From NCBI RefSeq assembly GCF_000336775.1, contig NZ_AOLJ01000011.1, positions 262,045-326,044 on the forward strand: a stretch of DNA of 64,000 nucleotides. Direction: 5' to 3'. Positions within the stretch are counted from its first letter, which is position 1; every line of letters begins with the position of its first letter. The notes beneath the pieces were generated by a model. The model was not told the origin of the DNA. It ran no database searches and was given only the letters and a program-made list of their open reading frames with translations. Below, piece after piece: positions 47,919-56,614 of the stretch. The position numbers were made by a program, and so were the translations under genes. This stretch comes from Haloferax gibbonsii ATCC 33959. Its GTDB lineage: Archaea > Halobacteriota > Halobacteria > Halobacteriales > Haloferacaceae.

Positions 47919-49031
47919 ATGGCTGACTCGACGCTGTCTGAACTCGGCAGCGAGTGGTTTGCCGACATTCTAACAGCCGTCACCGGCTGGTTTCAACGCG
48001 GCATCACTGACGGCTACGAACAGTTGACTGCGGCCGCCTTCGGAACGCCAACTCCCCAAACGGAGAGCGTCCTTGGCATCGGTGTCCCGACGAACGAGCC
48101 GTGGCAGTCACTCCACGAGACGCTCGTCGCTGGGGAGACCACCTTCCTCGCGTTACTGCTCCTCGTGATGGCCGTTCAAGCGAGAAACACGATTCGGGTG
48201 TTCAATCTCGGAAATCCGTTGATTGCGAGAGCGACATCGCGGTCGGCATGGACAGGCGGTGTTCTCATCGTCTGCTGGTATTGGATTGCCGCAACATCGC
48301 TCACACTCGTTGACGCAGTCACCCTGCTATTGCTCCCCCCGGTGACGAGCGTCGGCACGTTGCTGTCCGACCTGCTGGTCGTGACGATTACGAACCCGAT
48401 TCTCGCGTTCGGGCTCGGCGCGCTCGGCGCACTTGGGATGTGGGCCCTCCAAGCACTGTTTGTCGTTCGTGATCTCCTGTTGTTCGGGTACATCTTCGCG
48501 ATGCCGTTCGGCCTCGCAGTCACGTACGCCAACCTCCCCGTCGTCTCGCGACTCACAGCGTCGCTGTGCAGACGATTCATCCCACTCCTGATTCTCCCCC
48601 TTCCGATTGCCCTGCTGTTTGGTGCGTACGACCTCATCCTCACGTCGTTCGCTAACTTCGGGCTGCTGCCAGCAAGCGCCTTTGCTCGGTATCTGCTCGC
48701 GACGTCGCTCCCGCTCGTGTCGGTCTACATTGCATGGCGACTCTTCCGCGATGTCATCCCGCGAACGACGCGGGCGGTACAGCGGACTGGGCGACTCGCT
48801 GCCACCGCTGGAACGGTTGTCGGTGCGGGCGTCGTCAGCGGCCCAGCCGGTGCCGCCTCGGTCGCGAAACTCGGCGCGCGGTCTGCAGCGGCCCGGGCCG
48901 TTGAAACCACACTCGAGCCGTCGTCACCACCGCCGACGGCGACACAACACGACCACGTCGCTTCTGACGCGAACGGCCAGCGCGGCGTCCCGACGTATCG
49001 CCGAACTGAGAACGACCCTGGATACTACTAA
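47919..49031 (+). CDS. Polytopic membrane protein, VirB6/TrbL-like
   Basis: The 370-residue protein has six to eight helices in residues 75-300 and a C-terminal cytosolic tail (Ala/Thr/Pro-rich, about 300-370). Size, topology and place just before the VirB4-type genes match VirB6/TrbL, the inner-membrane channel part of conjugation systems. Sequence motifs for VirB6 are weak, so the call rests mainly on context. Its stop and the next ATG overlap by one base. Confidence 0.6.
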   Translation: MADSTLSELGSEWFADILTAVTGWFQRGITDGYEQLTAAAFGTPTPQTESVLGIGVPTNEPWQSLHETLVAGETTFLALLLLVMAVQARNTIRVFNLGNPLIARATSRSAWTGGVLIVCWYWIAATSLTLVDAVTLLLLPPVTSVGTLLSDLLVVTITNPILAFGLGALGALGMWALQALFVVRDLLLFGYIFAMPFGLAVTYANLPVVSRLTASLCRRFIPLLILPLPIALLFGAYDLILTSFANFGLLPASAFARYLLATSLPLVSVYIAWRLFRDVIPRTTRAVQRTGRLAATAGTVVGAGVVSGPAGAASVAKLGARSAAARAVETTLEPSSPPPTATQHDHVASDANGQRGVPTYRRTENDPGYY

Positions 49032-50134
49032 TGGCACAAGACACACCTGCAGAACGACGACTCCTGAAAACGCTCGGCGAAGAGGTTCGGATTCCGATCC
49101 TCAATATCGAAGAGGGCGACCTCTACCCACTCGTTGGCTTTCCAATTGTTGGGATCTTCATCGCTGGACTGACCGGTATCGATTCGCTCCTCTGGCCCCT
49201 CGGGCTTGGCGGGCTCTGTTGTGGCCTCCTTACCGTCTACGCGACGCCGTCACACCGAACGACGACCGCCTGGCTCAGCGACCTCGTCCACTACTATCTC
49301 GGCCGGCCATCACTCACGACTGCGTACGCCGACACCGAAGCCGATGCGACTGGAAACCAAACACAGACATTCGGCGATTACAACCCCTTCGTCCCGACTG
49401 AGCAGACCCAAGACCTCACGAATATCGCCGCTGCGTGGCCTGGCGCAGGCGCGCTCGAACGAACTGACGGGACGATGGTCGGGATGGTCGAGCTCAATCC
49501 ATCGAACATGGATTTCGCGATGTCTGGCGACTGGGCCCAACGACAACACGTCGCCGAGACGTTCGCAAACAATGAACTCGACTTTCCGCTCGTCCTCCAT
49601 GCGACGACGCGTCCGTTCCCCGTCGACCGACTGATCGACCGCATCGATGACCGACTCACCGACGAAGATGTGACCGAGAGTCCGGCGTTCGAGCGGCTCC
49701 TCACCGAGTATCGCGAAACCCGACCCGAAGAGATGGCTGGCACACAGGAGATCTGCTATTATCTCGGCGTTGAAGTCGACCCGTTCGAAGTCTACAGCGA
49801 TCTGCACGAGGAGGACACACCGCTAGAGCGACTGACAGCGCTCCCACTCGTGGGGGTGTTGCTCACGCCGTTCGTGACGCGCCGAGAGAGACTGACCGAA
49901 GCGGAGGTTCGGGCTCGTCTCTTTGACGCCGTCGACACACGGTGCCGCACACTTGAAACAGAACTCATCGGGAAGCAACGCGGTTGGGCAGCCCGACGGC
50001 TCTCAACGACAGAGCAGTTCCTGCTGTCAGTCGAGTTTTGGAATGGAGCCGTCCACGAGTACGGCGACCCGGAAGCGAGTATTCGAACGGCACCAGCGCT
50101 CGGACACAGCCAGCGGGAGGAGACCGATGTTTGA
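49031..50134 (+). CDS. VirB3/VirB4 N-terminal-like membrane protein
   Basis: The 367-residue protein has two membrane helices close together (about residues 34-70, as in VirB3/PrgI) and then a soluble domain resembling the N-terminal domain of VirB4/TraC: MVELNPSNMDFAMSGDWAQR, DFPLVLHATTRPFPVDRLID and YYLGVEVDPFEVY. It has no Walker motifs. So the system splits the VirB3-VirB4 functions between this protein and the next. Its stop overlaps the VirB4 start by eight bases. Confidence 0.65.
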   Translation: MAQDTPAERRLLKTLGEEVRIPILNIEEGDLYPLVGFPIVGIFIAGLTGIDSLLWPLGLGGLCCGLLTVYATPSHRTTTAWLSDLVHYYLGRPSLTTAYADTEADATGNQTQTFGDYNPFVPTEQTQDLTNIAAAWPGAGALERTDGTMVGMVELNPSNMDFAMSGDWAQRQHVAETFANNELDFPLVLHATTRPFPVDRLIDRIDDRLTDEDVTESPAFERLLTEYRETRPEEMAGTQEICYYLGVEVDPFEVYSDLHEEDTPLERLTALPLVGVLLTPFVTRRERLTEAEVRARLFDAVDTRCRTLETELIGKQRGWAARRLSTTEQFLLSVEFWNGAVHEYGDPEASIRTAPALGHSQREETDV

Positions 50135-52181
50135 GACGCCGGTGCTCCCGTTCCAGTCGAATCTCACGTCGCTGTCGGCACCACTCCTGTGGGCCGTCGT
50201 TGGGAGTGGACTGGCGTTTCTGGCTGGCGTCGCGCTCACGGTCGGCTGGCGTCGGCTGAACCAACCGACTGCGGCGTTCGACCCAACTGCCGTCTTCGAT
50301 GAGTCGGTGTTACAGCAAGCAGACGACGACCGTCAAATACTGGACGCAATTGACACCGCACACGCCTCGATGGCCGCGCCCGCCGCAATCGAGTGGGATA
50401 CCCGCGCCGCACGTGTCGGTGACCAATGGACGACGACGCTCTATCTGGCGTCCTACCCCGATTATCCCAAAGACGGCTATCTGAACGAACTGTTCAATCT
50501 CACCGATATCGAGTTTGACTGTACGGTTCGCTTACAGCCGAAAAATCAAGCTCGCGCTCGCGACCAACTGCAGACGCTCGCCGATAACCTCCAAGTCGAC
50601 GCGAAACTCGAACAGACTGTTCGTGGCTCGTATCTCCAGACGCGGGCTGACGAAGCCACCGCGACCTACACCGCCGTCGAAGAAGGCCAACACGTCTTCT
50701 CACAGGCGATGTTTCTGACCGTGCGTGGTGAGACCCGAGGCGAGCTTCGCGAGGCGGTTCGAACCGTCAAGCGACGCCTTCGCGACCATCCCGCAAACCT
50801 CACGCCGAAGACGGCGACCTGTGCACAGGACCGCGGACTCCAAGCAGCCGCGCCGCTCGGTCCCAACCCGTTCGACGAAGACGTGGTTGCCCTCGGCGGG
50901 GCCGTGGGAGCGTTGCTTGCGTCGCCACACAATCCAACGATTCTCGAACCCGATGGCGTCGAAGTCGGCATTCACCGACACAACGACAGCCCGGTCGTTA
51001 TCGATGCGTTCGCCCGCGAAAACGGCTATGCGATGTTCACCGTCGGCGACCCCGGCTCCGGAAAGTCGTTCGGCGCAAAACAGAACTTCATCCGCTCGAT
51101 TGCAAACTCGAAAGACCGCATCGGCATCATTCTCGAACCACTCAATAACTGGGCCGGCGTCGCCGAAGCGCTCAACGCCCACCGGATTACGGTGGGTGGC
51201 AAGATGGGACTCAACCCCCTCGAAATCAAACCGATACCGCCGCGCGTCCAGCGAACGCTCGGCGATGATGCCAGTCCGTTCAACGAGAAAATCGATAGCG
51301 TGCTGAGCTTCCTGACGAACTTCTTTTCGCTCCGTGGCATCCACCTCGGCGACCACCGAACGACCCTCGAGTTGGCCATCACCGAAGCGTATCTCGAACA
51401 GGGAATCACCGACGACGTGGCGACGCATGACAACGAGAGCCCGACGATGCGTGACGTCCTCGACGTGCTGACGACGATGTCCGAGACGCCCGAAGAGTTC
51501 GTCATTCGCAGTTCTGTCGAGACGGCGAAGCTCGAAGCCGACGCGGCGTGGCTTATCGACCAGCTTCGCCCGTTCGCCGCCGGTGGCCGTTACGAGAACC
51601 TCGGCCGGCAGACCGAGTTCGAGATTCGCGACGAGAAGCTCATCTATCTCGACCTCGGCCAACAGGAGGGAACCGTCGGTGGCAGTACGAGCCTGCTCAT
51701 GCAGTTGCTCATCGCCGCCGTCTACGAGCGGGCCAAAGAGACCGACAACGAGGTCGTCTTCGTCATCGACGAAGCCCGCTACATCATGCAGGACACAGAG
51801 AGCCTGTCGTTCCTCGAGACGGTGTTCCGACACCACCGTCACCACGACCTCTCGATTCGGCTCGTCACCCAGACCGTCGACGAGTTCTTCCAACACCCGG
51901 AGTCGGAAGCGATTCTCGACCAATGCGCAATCAAGCAGTTCCACCATCTCGATGGGATGGACGAGACCTGGGCGAACGAATTCGGCCTCAACTACGCACA
52001 GATGCGATTCGTCCAAGACGCCGTCCCCGGCTCTGACCGACTCGGCTACTCACAAGCGCTCGTTGGACTCGACGGTGAGTGGCGCGGGATTGAGGTGCGG
52101 GCGATGCCCGACGAGACCGAGGTCATCGATTACGACCCCGGCGCACACGACCGAGTAGAGAGCCCACTCGCTGACGACTAA
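50127..52181 (+). CDS. virB4: VirB4 family conjugation ATPase
   Basis: The 684-residue protein has one N-terminal membrane helix (about 15-38), a VirB4 N-terminal domain (60-240) and the ATPase domain with Walker A FTVGDPGSGKSFGAKQNFI (about 307-315) and Walker B NEVVFVIDEARYIMQD (about 543-552), plus a VTQTVDEFF motif. VirB4 proteins power pilus assembly and DNA transfer. A strong Shine-Dalgarno sequence (GGGAGGAGA) stands six bases before the ATG, useful as the start lies inside the previous gene. Confidence 0.88.
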   Translation: MFETPVLPFQSNLTSLSAPLLWAVVGSGLAFLAGVALTVGWRRLNQPTAAFDPTAVFDESVLQQADDDRQILDAIDTAHASMAAPAAIEWDTRAARVGDQWTTTLYLASYPDYPKDGYLNELFNLTDIEFDCTVRLQPKNQARARDQLQTLADNLQVDAKLEQTVRGSYLQTRADEATATYTAVEEGQHVFSQAMFLTVRGETRGELREAVRTVKRRLRDHPANLTPKTATCAQDRGLQAAAPLGPNPFDEDVVALGGAVGALLASPHNPTILEPDGVEVGIHRHNDSPVVIDAFARENGYAMFTVGDPGSGKSFGAKQNFIRSIANSKDRIGIILEPLNNWAGVAEALNAHRITVGGKMGLNPLEIKPIPPRVQRTLGDDASPFNEKIDSVLSFLTNFFSLRGIHLGDHRTTLELAITEAYLEQGITDDVATHDNESPTMRDVLDVLTTMSETPEEFVIRSSVETAKLEADAAWLIDQLRPFAAGGRYENLGRQTEFEIRDEKLIYLDLGQQEGTVGGSTSLLMQLLIAAVYERAKETDNEVVFVIDEARYIMQDTESLSFLETVFRHHRHHDLSIRLVTQTVDEFFQHPESEAILDQCAIKQFHHLDGMDETWANEFGLNYAQMRFVQDAVPGSDRLGYSQALVGLDGEWRGIEVRAMPDETEVIDYDPGAHDRVESPLADD

Positions 52182-52207
52182 CGGGGGGGTTTGGTACTAA
52201 TCTACAG

Positions 52208-52310
52208 ATGAACAAGGCGAGTGCCTCGGGGCTTGACCCCGAGGCGGTTCACGACTCATCGAACAAGAAGGCGCGACGCGAGGGACCCGGTATCGGCTCG
52301 TCGAGCCGTG
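52208..52310 (+). repeat. Possible solo end of a TnpB-type element
   Basis: The stretch gcgagtgcctcggggcttgaccccgaggcggttcacg has a long hairpin (GCCTCGGGG-CTTGA-CCCCGAGGC, 52223-52245) and is like the right ends of haloarchaeal tnpB elements that I remember. No tnpB gene is next to it. It may be a leftover end, a small non-autonomous element, or simply the terminator of the virB4 operon. Confidence 0.35.
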
Positions 52311-52321
52311 GTCCTCGCAGG

Positions 52322-52726
52322 CTACGGCGCGGCGGCACCAACGTTGTTGTTCGAGTTGTTGAACGGTAGGTCAATTTCGAGACCGTCGTAGGCTAGTACG
52401 GGTTTCTTCGGGAGTCCGGGGCCACCGCCTTCGAAGTCGATCACACCGATGTCAGCCAGTTCAGTCAGATTCCGGTGAACCTGCTTGTAATCACGGTCAA
52501 CCAATTCTGCGGCTTCGCGGATGCTGTCCGGCTCATCCTTAGAGATCGCCTCTAACAGTTCGAGGTTCTTCGGACTGAGCAGCCGACTGAGTTCTGCGAA
52601 CGAGTCGAAGTTCAGCACCGGCTGAGCGTCTTCGAGTTCCTCACCTGCCTGTGCCGCCTTGAGTCGCTGTCTCGTGTGTTCGTCGAGGTCGTTTCCCTCA
52701 CCAACCGTTACTTTGAGCTTCGTCAT
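52322..52726 (-). CDS. HVO_A0114-like DNA-binding protein, antitoxin of TumE pair
   Basis: The 134-residue protein has an N-terminal strand and a winged helix (about residues 50-115; DSIREAAELVDRDYKQVHRN is the HTH). It matches the HVO_A0114 type of small haloarchaeal regulators, which sit beside TumE-type toxins. It lies 24 bases downstream of the toxin gene in the same direction. Likely the antitoxin and autoregulator, binding the palindrome at 53079-53098. Confidence 0.7.
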   Translation of the reverse strand: MTKLKVTVGEGNDLDEHTRQRLKAAQAGEELEDAQPVLNFDSFAELSRLLSPKNLELLEAISKDEPDSIREAAELVDRDYKQVHRNLTELADIGVIDFEGGGPGLPKKPVLAYDGLEIDLPFNNSNNNVGAAAP

Positions 52727-52750
52727 GTCGTGATCACCTGTCGCGATTTC

Positions 52751-53056
52751 TCACGTTTCCCAGTCCCAGGAGACGGATGACATCTCCTCGGCCTCTTCTT
52801 TGAATCGGTCGTAGAGCGTCAGCATCCCAGGGAAGTCGATGATCTTGACTTCAGACCCGGTATGTCGCTCATGACCCTTCGTCCGTTCGTGGGCGTTGTC
52901 GTACCGGAGGATGGTGTCCCCACCGAGGCTGCCGAGATGGAGACTGTAGTCCCACCCACTAGGATACTTATCAGCCTCCGTTTGGCGGATGGTTACATTG
53001 ACGACGTATTCGTCTTTGACAGCCTTCCAATCTGCAATCGTGATGTAGGACGCCAT
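52751..53056 (-). CDS. TumE/DUF6516 family toxin
   Basis: The 101-residue protein has VNVTIRQTEADKYPSGWDYS, then LRYDNAHERTKGHERHTGSE (about residues 50-70), the His- and Arg-containing block typical of TumE-type toxins, and a C-terminal helix. Paired with an HTH gene. TumE-type toxins act with a small DNA-binding antitoxin. The ATG at 53054-53056 lies just after the palindrome. Confidence 0.68.
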   Translation of the reverse strand: MASYITIADWKAVKDEYVVNVTIRQTEADKYPSGWDYSLHLGSLGGDTILRYDNAHERTKGHERHTGSEVKIIDFPGMLTLYDRFKEEAEEMSSVSWDWET

Positions 53057-53078
53057 CCGTCACCCTATGTTATTACCT

Positions 53079-53098
53079 CCATAGGAATAAGCCTATGG
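53079..53098. promoter_or_regulatory. Palindromic operator of the toxin/antitoxin pair
   Basis: CCATAGG-AATAAG-CCTATGG is a perfect 7-bp inverted repeat, 22 bases upstream of the toxin start. A further half-site CCTATG stands at 53064-53069. The sequence lies over the presumed start of the toxin transcript and also upstream of the divergent metallo-beta-lactamase gene. This fits autorepression by the antitoxin. Confidence 0.65.
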
Positions 53099-53212
53099 AC
53101 CGAAATACATACCCTACACAGACAGCGCTGTATTCAGCACTCCGTCTGTGTCAACTTCCAAGAATTTCAGAGGGCCACTAACAGATAAACCACCTGCCAC
53201 CAATGTCGTCGT

Positions 53213-54664
53213 ATGACGCTCCAGGTCCGGACGATTGCGGTCGTCCTCCTCGTTTTTATCGCCGGCTGTACTGGTGCCGGTGGCCCCGCACCCGACACAG
53301 GAACAACTGCGTCGCCGACAGCAACGCCCACGACAACACCGACTGCGACGACACAATCATCCCAGACTGTCACGTCGGTCAACGGCACACTTGAGGTTCA
53401 TTTCATCAACGTCGGACAGTCAGTCAGTACACTCCTCGTCGCACCCAATGGTGAGACAATGCTGATCGACACCGGTGACTTCCGAGACGACGGTGAACAC
53501 GTGCTTTCGTACCTCCAAGCACACGAGATCGATCGCATCGACTATCTCGTGACCTCCCATTCCGATGCGGACCACATCGGTGGGAACGCGGCTGTTATCG
53601 ACTACTTCGAAACGCAGGCGGACGGTATCGGTGCGGTGTACGACCCCGGGATTACCTCCACCTCCCAGACGTACGAGGCGTATCTCGATGCCGTCGAACA
53701 ACACGACGTGCCGCTCTACCGCACGCAGGCCGGTGACGAAATCCAAATGGGAGCGGTGACCTCACAGGTCCTGTCACCACCCGAGGGCTACCTCGCCAAC
53801 GAAGATCGCAACGAGAACAGTATCGTCCTCATGACGCAGTTCGGGTCGACGCGCTTCCTGTTGACCGGCGACGCCGAACACGAAGCCGAAGAGTATCTCG
53901 TCGACACGTACGGTTCGCAGTTGCACGCGACGGTACTCAAAACGGGCCACCACGGCTCCGCTGGAAGTACCACCGCACCGTTCCTCGAGGCCGTCCAGCC
54001 ACAGGTCGCCGTCGTCTCGAGCGCGTACGACTCCCAGTACGGCCACCCGAACGAAGAGACGCTGTCTCGACTCGCAGCGCAGTCCGTCCCGACGTACTGG
54101 ACGGCAACGCACGGAACGATTGTCTTCGAAAGCGACGGCCAGCAAGTCACCGTGAGCACCCAACGCGATGCACCGACTGACCCGACACAACTCCGTGAGG
54201 GGACGGCAGTCGAACCGGGAACGACTGGCGACGTGTCGGCCCGGACGACGATTACGACCGACGGGACGGTCTCGACGCTCACGCCGGTCGCAACCGACGG
54301 TGGGACTGAAACTGAGACCGAGCCGACAGCTGCGTCGCTTGTCGTCGCCGACGTACACGCCGATGCTGCGGGGGCCGACACGGACAATCTGAACGACGAG
54401 TACATTGTCTTCGAGAACACCGGAAGCGAGACGCTCGATATCTCCGGGTGGACTGTCTCCGATGCTGCAGGTCGGACGTACACCTTCCCATCGGGGACGA
54501 CACTTGACGCAAGTGCGACGATTACCCTCCACACCGGGACTGGCACGGATACGTCGACAGACTACTACTGGGGCTCTGGGTCGGCCATCTGGAACAACGG
54601 TGGCGATACCATCACCGTGGTAGATAATACCGGCGCGGTCGTAGTTGAGGAGACGTACGCATGA
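53213..54664 (+). CDS. ComEC-like metallo-beta-lactamase lipoprotein with lamin-tail domain
   Basis: The 483-residue protein has a signal peptide with lipobox (VVLLVFIAGCTG), a Thr-rich linker, a metallo-beta-lactamase domain like the extracellular part of ComEC (VHFINVGQSVSTLLVAPNG, the metal motif SHSDADHIGG near residue 117, LLTGDAEHEAE, TGHHGS) and a C-terminal lamin-tail (LTD) domain (about 375-483; NDEYIVFENTGSETLDISGWTVS). This points to an exported nuclease or hydrolase. DNA is a likely target, given ComEC and LTD nuclease fusions. Confidence 0.85.
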   Translation: MTLQVRTIAVVLLVFIAGCTGAGGPAPDTGTTASPTATPTTTPTATTQSSQTVTSVNGTLEVHFINVGQSVSTLLVAPNGETMLIDTGDFRDDGEHVLSYLQAHEIDRIDYLVTSHSDADHIGGNAAVIDYFETQADGIGAVYDPGITSTSQTYEAYLDAVEQHDVPLYRTQAGDEIQMGAVTSQVLSPPEGYLANEDRNENSIVLMTQFGSTRFLLTGDAEHEAEEYLVDTYGSQLHATVLKTGHHGSAGSTTAPFLEAVQPQVAVVSSAYDSQYGHPNEETLSRLAAQSVPTYWTATHGTIVFESDGQQVTVSTQRDAPTDPTQLREGTAVEPGTTGDVSARTTITTDGTVSTLTPVATDGGTETETEPTAASLVVADVHADAAGADTDNLNDEYIVFENTGSETLDISGWTVSDAAGRTYTFPSGTTLDASATITLHTGTGTDTSTDYYWGSGSAIWNNGGDTITVVDNTGAVVVEETYA

Positions 54665-54960
54665 TTCCAGACGGGACGTACACGGCGACAGTCGACCGAT
54701 TCGAGGACGACCGCGCGGTGTTGCTCGTCGAAGCCGACGGTCAGGATATCGACCAACTCGTCGTCGACCGCGGTGCGTTGCCGTGGCGAGCGAGAACCCA
54801 AAACGCAGTCCTGACGATTTCCGTCGTCGACGGCGCATACGACGGTGGACGGTACGAACCCGACGAAACCGAGGCGCGAACCGAGGCCGCTCAATCACGC
54901 TTCGACCGACTCTCGCGACGCCCGCCGGCTGCTGACAACGCGGACGACGAAGACGCCTAA
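54661..54960 (+). CDS. DUF3006 family protein
   Basis: The 99-residue protein (MIPDGTYTATVDRFEDDRAV) has the short beta-rich DUF3006 pattern: DRFEDDRAVLLVE, LVVDRGALPWRA, followed by a charged tail. DUF3006 genes are very often next to ComEC-like metallo-beta-lactamase genes, as here. The ATG overlaps the previous stop by four bases, so the two are co-translated. Role unknown, perhaps inhibitor or partner of the nuclease. Confidence 0.8.
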   Translation: MIPDGTYTATVDRFEDDRAVLLVEADGQDIDQLVVDRGALPWRARTQNAVLTISVVDGAYDGGRYEPDETEARTEAAQSRFDRLSRRPPAADNADDEDA

Positions 54961-55029
54961 GCAGCCGGCCGTCGCCGTTTTGTCCACGAGTTGTGCGCTC
55001 GAGGAGGCCCAGTTACTACAGAACGACTG

Positions 55030-55491
55030 TCAGGGACAGCTAAACAGCAGTTCGACGTCCCAATCTTTAGAACTAACTCCTGTTCTGGTGACGGTCAGCG
55101 TCTTCCGCTCGTTTGGTTCGAGAACGCCAAACCCCTTCTTTGCGATAGTTGATGGCTCGAACCCTCCTTTCTCCCTGTAGAAAAAGACTTGTGCGGCAAC
55201 TTGTATCGGGAAATCAACAACACTCGTCACGGTCAAATCTACACTCTCAATTTCTGTCGTCCCATTCGCGTATCCTTCCCACCGAGCTTTGACGAGCGAT
55301 TCATCCTCAACTTTAGACGTATCACACGTGGGCGCTGCTTGGCCAGACTCGTCGCTCGTCTGTGTCGGCTCAGGGTCCGGGCTCACTGCTTCTGCCTCAC
55401 TGTCTCCCCCGGTACAACCAGCCAGTCCACCGAGCAGCCCAGTAGTCGTTGCTGCGATGAATGCTCGCCGTTGATAACTGCAATTGTCCAT
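55030..55491 (-). CDS. Tat-type secreted lipoprotein
   Basis: The 153-residue protein begins with a Tat-like signal (QRRAFIAATTTGLLGGLAG) and a lipobox Cys, then an acidic linker and a beta-sandwich domain (VDLTVTSVVDFPIQVAAQVF, KTLTVTRTGVSSKDWDVELL). It probably sits on the cell surface. Function unknown. It is less GC-rich than core genes and belongs to the mobile region. Confidence 0.65.
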   Translation of the reverse strand: MDNCSYQRRAFIAATTTGLLGGLAGCTGGDSEAEAVSPDPEPTQTSDESGQAAPTCDTSKVEDESLVKARWEGYANGTTEIESVDLTVTSVVDFPIQVAAQVFFYREKGGFEPSTIAKKGFGVLEPNERKTLTVTRTGVSSKDWDVELLFSCP

Positions 55492-55571
55492 GAGCGAGTA
55501 TCATAATAATCGCCGATAACGCTATGGACTAAAATACTAAATTTGAGAATTTAGTGGGTCGTTCGCCCAAC

Positions 55572-56501
55572 TCACGCCAGTGCTGTCAATTCGACGTACC
55601 GCGCTCTGAGCGTTGGGACCGAGACGTCCGCGAGTGCGGCGAGTGCAGTCTGTGTGGGTCCCACATCGAACTCAGTTCCCGCGAGATAGAGACACGCCGC
55701 CGCGACGCCAGCTGGATTCCGCCCGTTTGTGATCCCTTCTTCGTCCGCACTCGTCGCGAGTTCGTACGCTCGCGACTGCACCCGCGAGGAGAGGTCGCTC
55801 TCGGAGCCGAGTCGAGTGACGTACGTCCGCGCGGTGACGACCTGTGCATCGATTCCTAACTCACTGTTGAGCGCCCGGTAGCCCGTCTGGACTTGGTCAC
55901 ACGAACAGCGTGCGACGCTCGCGATTTCATCACGTGGGCGTGGGAGGCCACGACGACGACACGTCGCATACAGGCACCCCGCGGCGATCATCTCGACTGA
56001 CCGCCCCCGAATGAGGTCTGCGTCTTGGGCGCGTCGGTAGAGCTGACTCGCCTCTTCGATGAGACTCCACGGCAAGTCGAGTGCGCTTCCCATCCGGCTG
56101 ATTTCACCGAGCGCGGTCGCGAGGTTTCGCTCCGCTTTCGTCTCGAAGCGTGCCCGGCGATGTTCGCGCCGAAGTCGGTGAAGTTGTCGTCGCTTCTTGG
56201 CAGACACCGTCCGGCCGTTCGCATCGCGGTTGTAACCGATTTCCGCGGAGACTCCTCTGTCGTGTCGTGCTGGAGTGAGTTGGCCACCCGTTCGCGGAAC
56301 TGAGTGTGGGTCCTCGTCGAACACACGCGGGCCGTGGGTGTGGTCGAAATAGTACTGGTCGACGATGAGCCCACACGCCTCGCAAGCCGTTTCACCGCCG
56401 TCTGTCGTGAGTCGTCCGTCACATTCGGGACACTCGCTAGCATCGATGGATTTCCCGCACGATTCGTCGAAGGTTCGGTTGTAGATTTCTCTCAGAGACA
56501 T
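55572..56501 (-). CDS. tfb: Transcription initiation factor B (TFB) of the mobile element
   Basis: The 309-residue protein has the TFB zinc ribbon (CPECDGRLTTDGGETACEAC, about residues 24-43), a B-finger/linker region (FDEDPHSVPRTGGQLTPARH) and two cyclin folds (about 110-200 and 210-305) ending in LRARYVELTALA. It would recruit RNA polymerase to TBP-bound promoters. Its own promoter carries the GC-box shared with other element genes. The ATG at 56499-56501 (MSLREIYNRTF) is chosen. Diverged from chromosomal TFBs, it may select element promoters. Confidence 0.9.
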   Translation of the reverse strand: MSLREIYNRTFDESCGKSIDASECPECDGRLTTDGGETACEACGLIVDQYYFDHTHGPRVFDEDPHSVPRTGGQLTPARHDRGVSAEIGYNRDANGRTVSAKKRRQLHRLRREHRRARFETKAERNLATALGEISRMGSALDLPWSLIEEASQLYRRAQDADLIRGRSVEMIAAGCLYATCRRRGLPRPRDEIASVARCSCDQVQTGYRALNSELGIDAQVVTARTYVTRLGSESDLSSRVQSRAYELATSADEEGITNGRNPAGVAAACLYLAGTEFDVGPTQTALAALADVSVPTLRARYVELTALA

Positions 56502-56533
56502 GGGTGTCGGTCGTGAGATGGCCTGGTTCGCCA

Positions 56534-56562
56534 CCCCGCACCCCTCAGGGGGTGATACAATT
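56534..56562 (-). promoter_or_regulatory. Shared element promoter P1 (before tfb)
   Basis: On the minus strand: AATTGTATC then ACCCCCTGAGGGGTGCGGGG. The TATA-like part lies about 55 bases before the tfb ATG and the palindromic GC-box covers the stretch between TATA and the predicted start of transcription. The same arrangement occurs at P2, P3 and P4. Confidence 0.7.
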
Positions 56563-56614
56563 GGCTGGCGGTGCGCTCCGGTGTGTAGCGTGTCGTCGTC
56601 GCGTTGCCCGCGAC

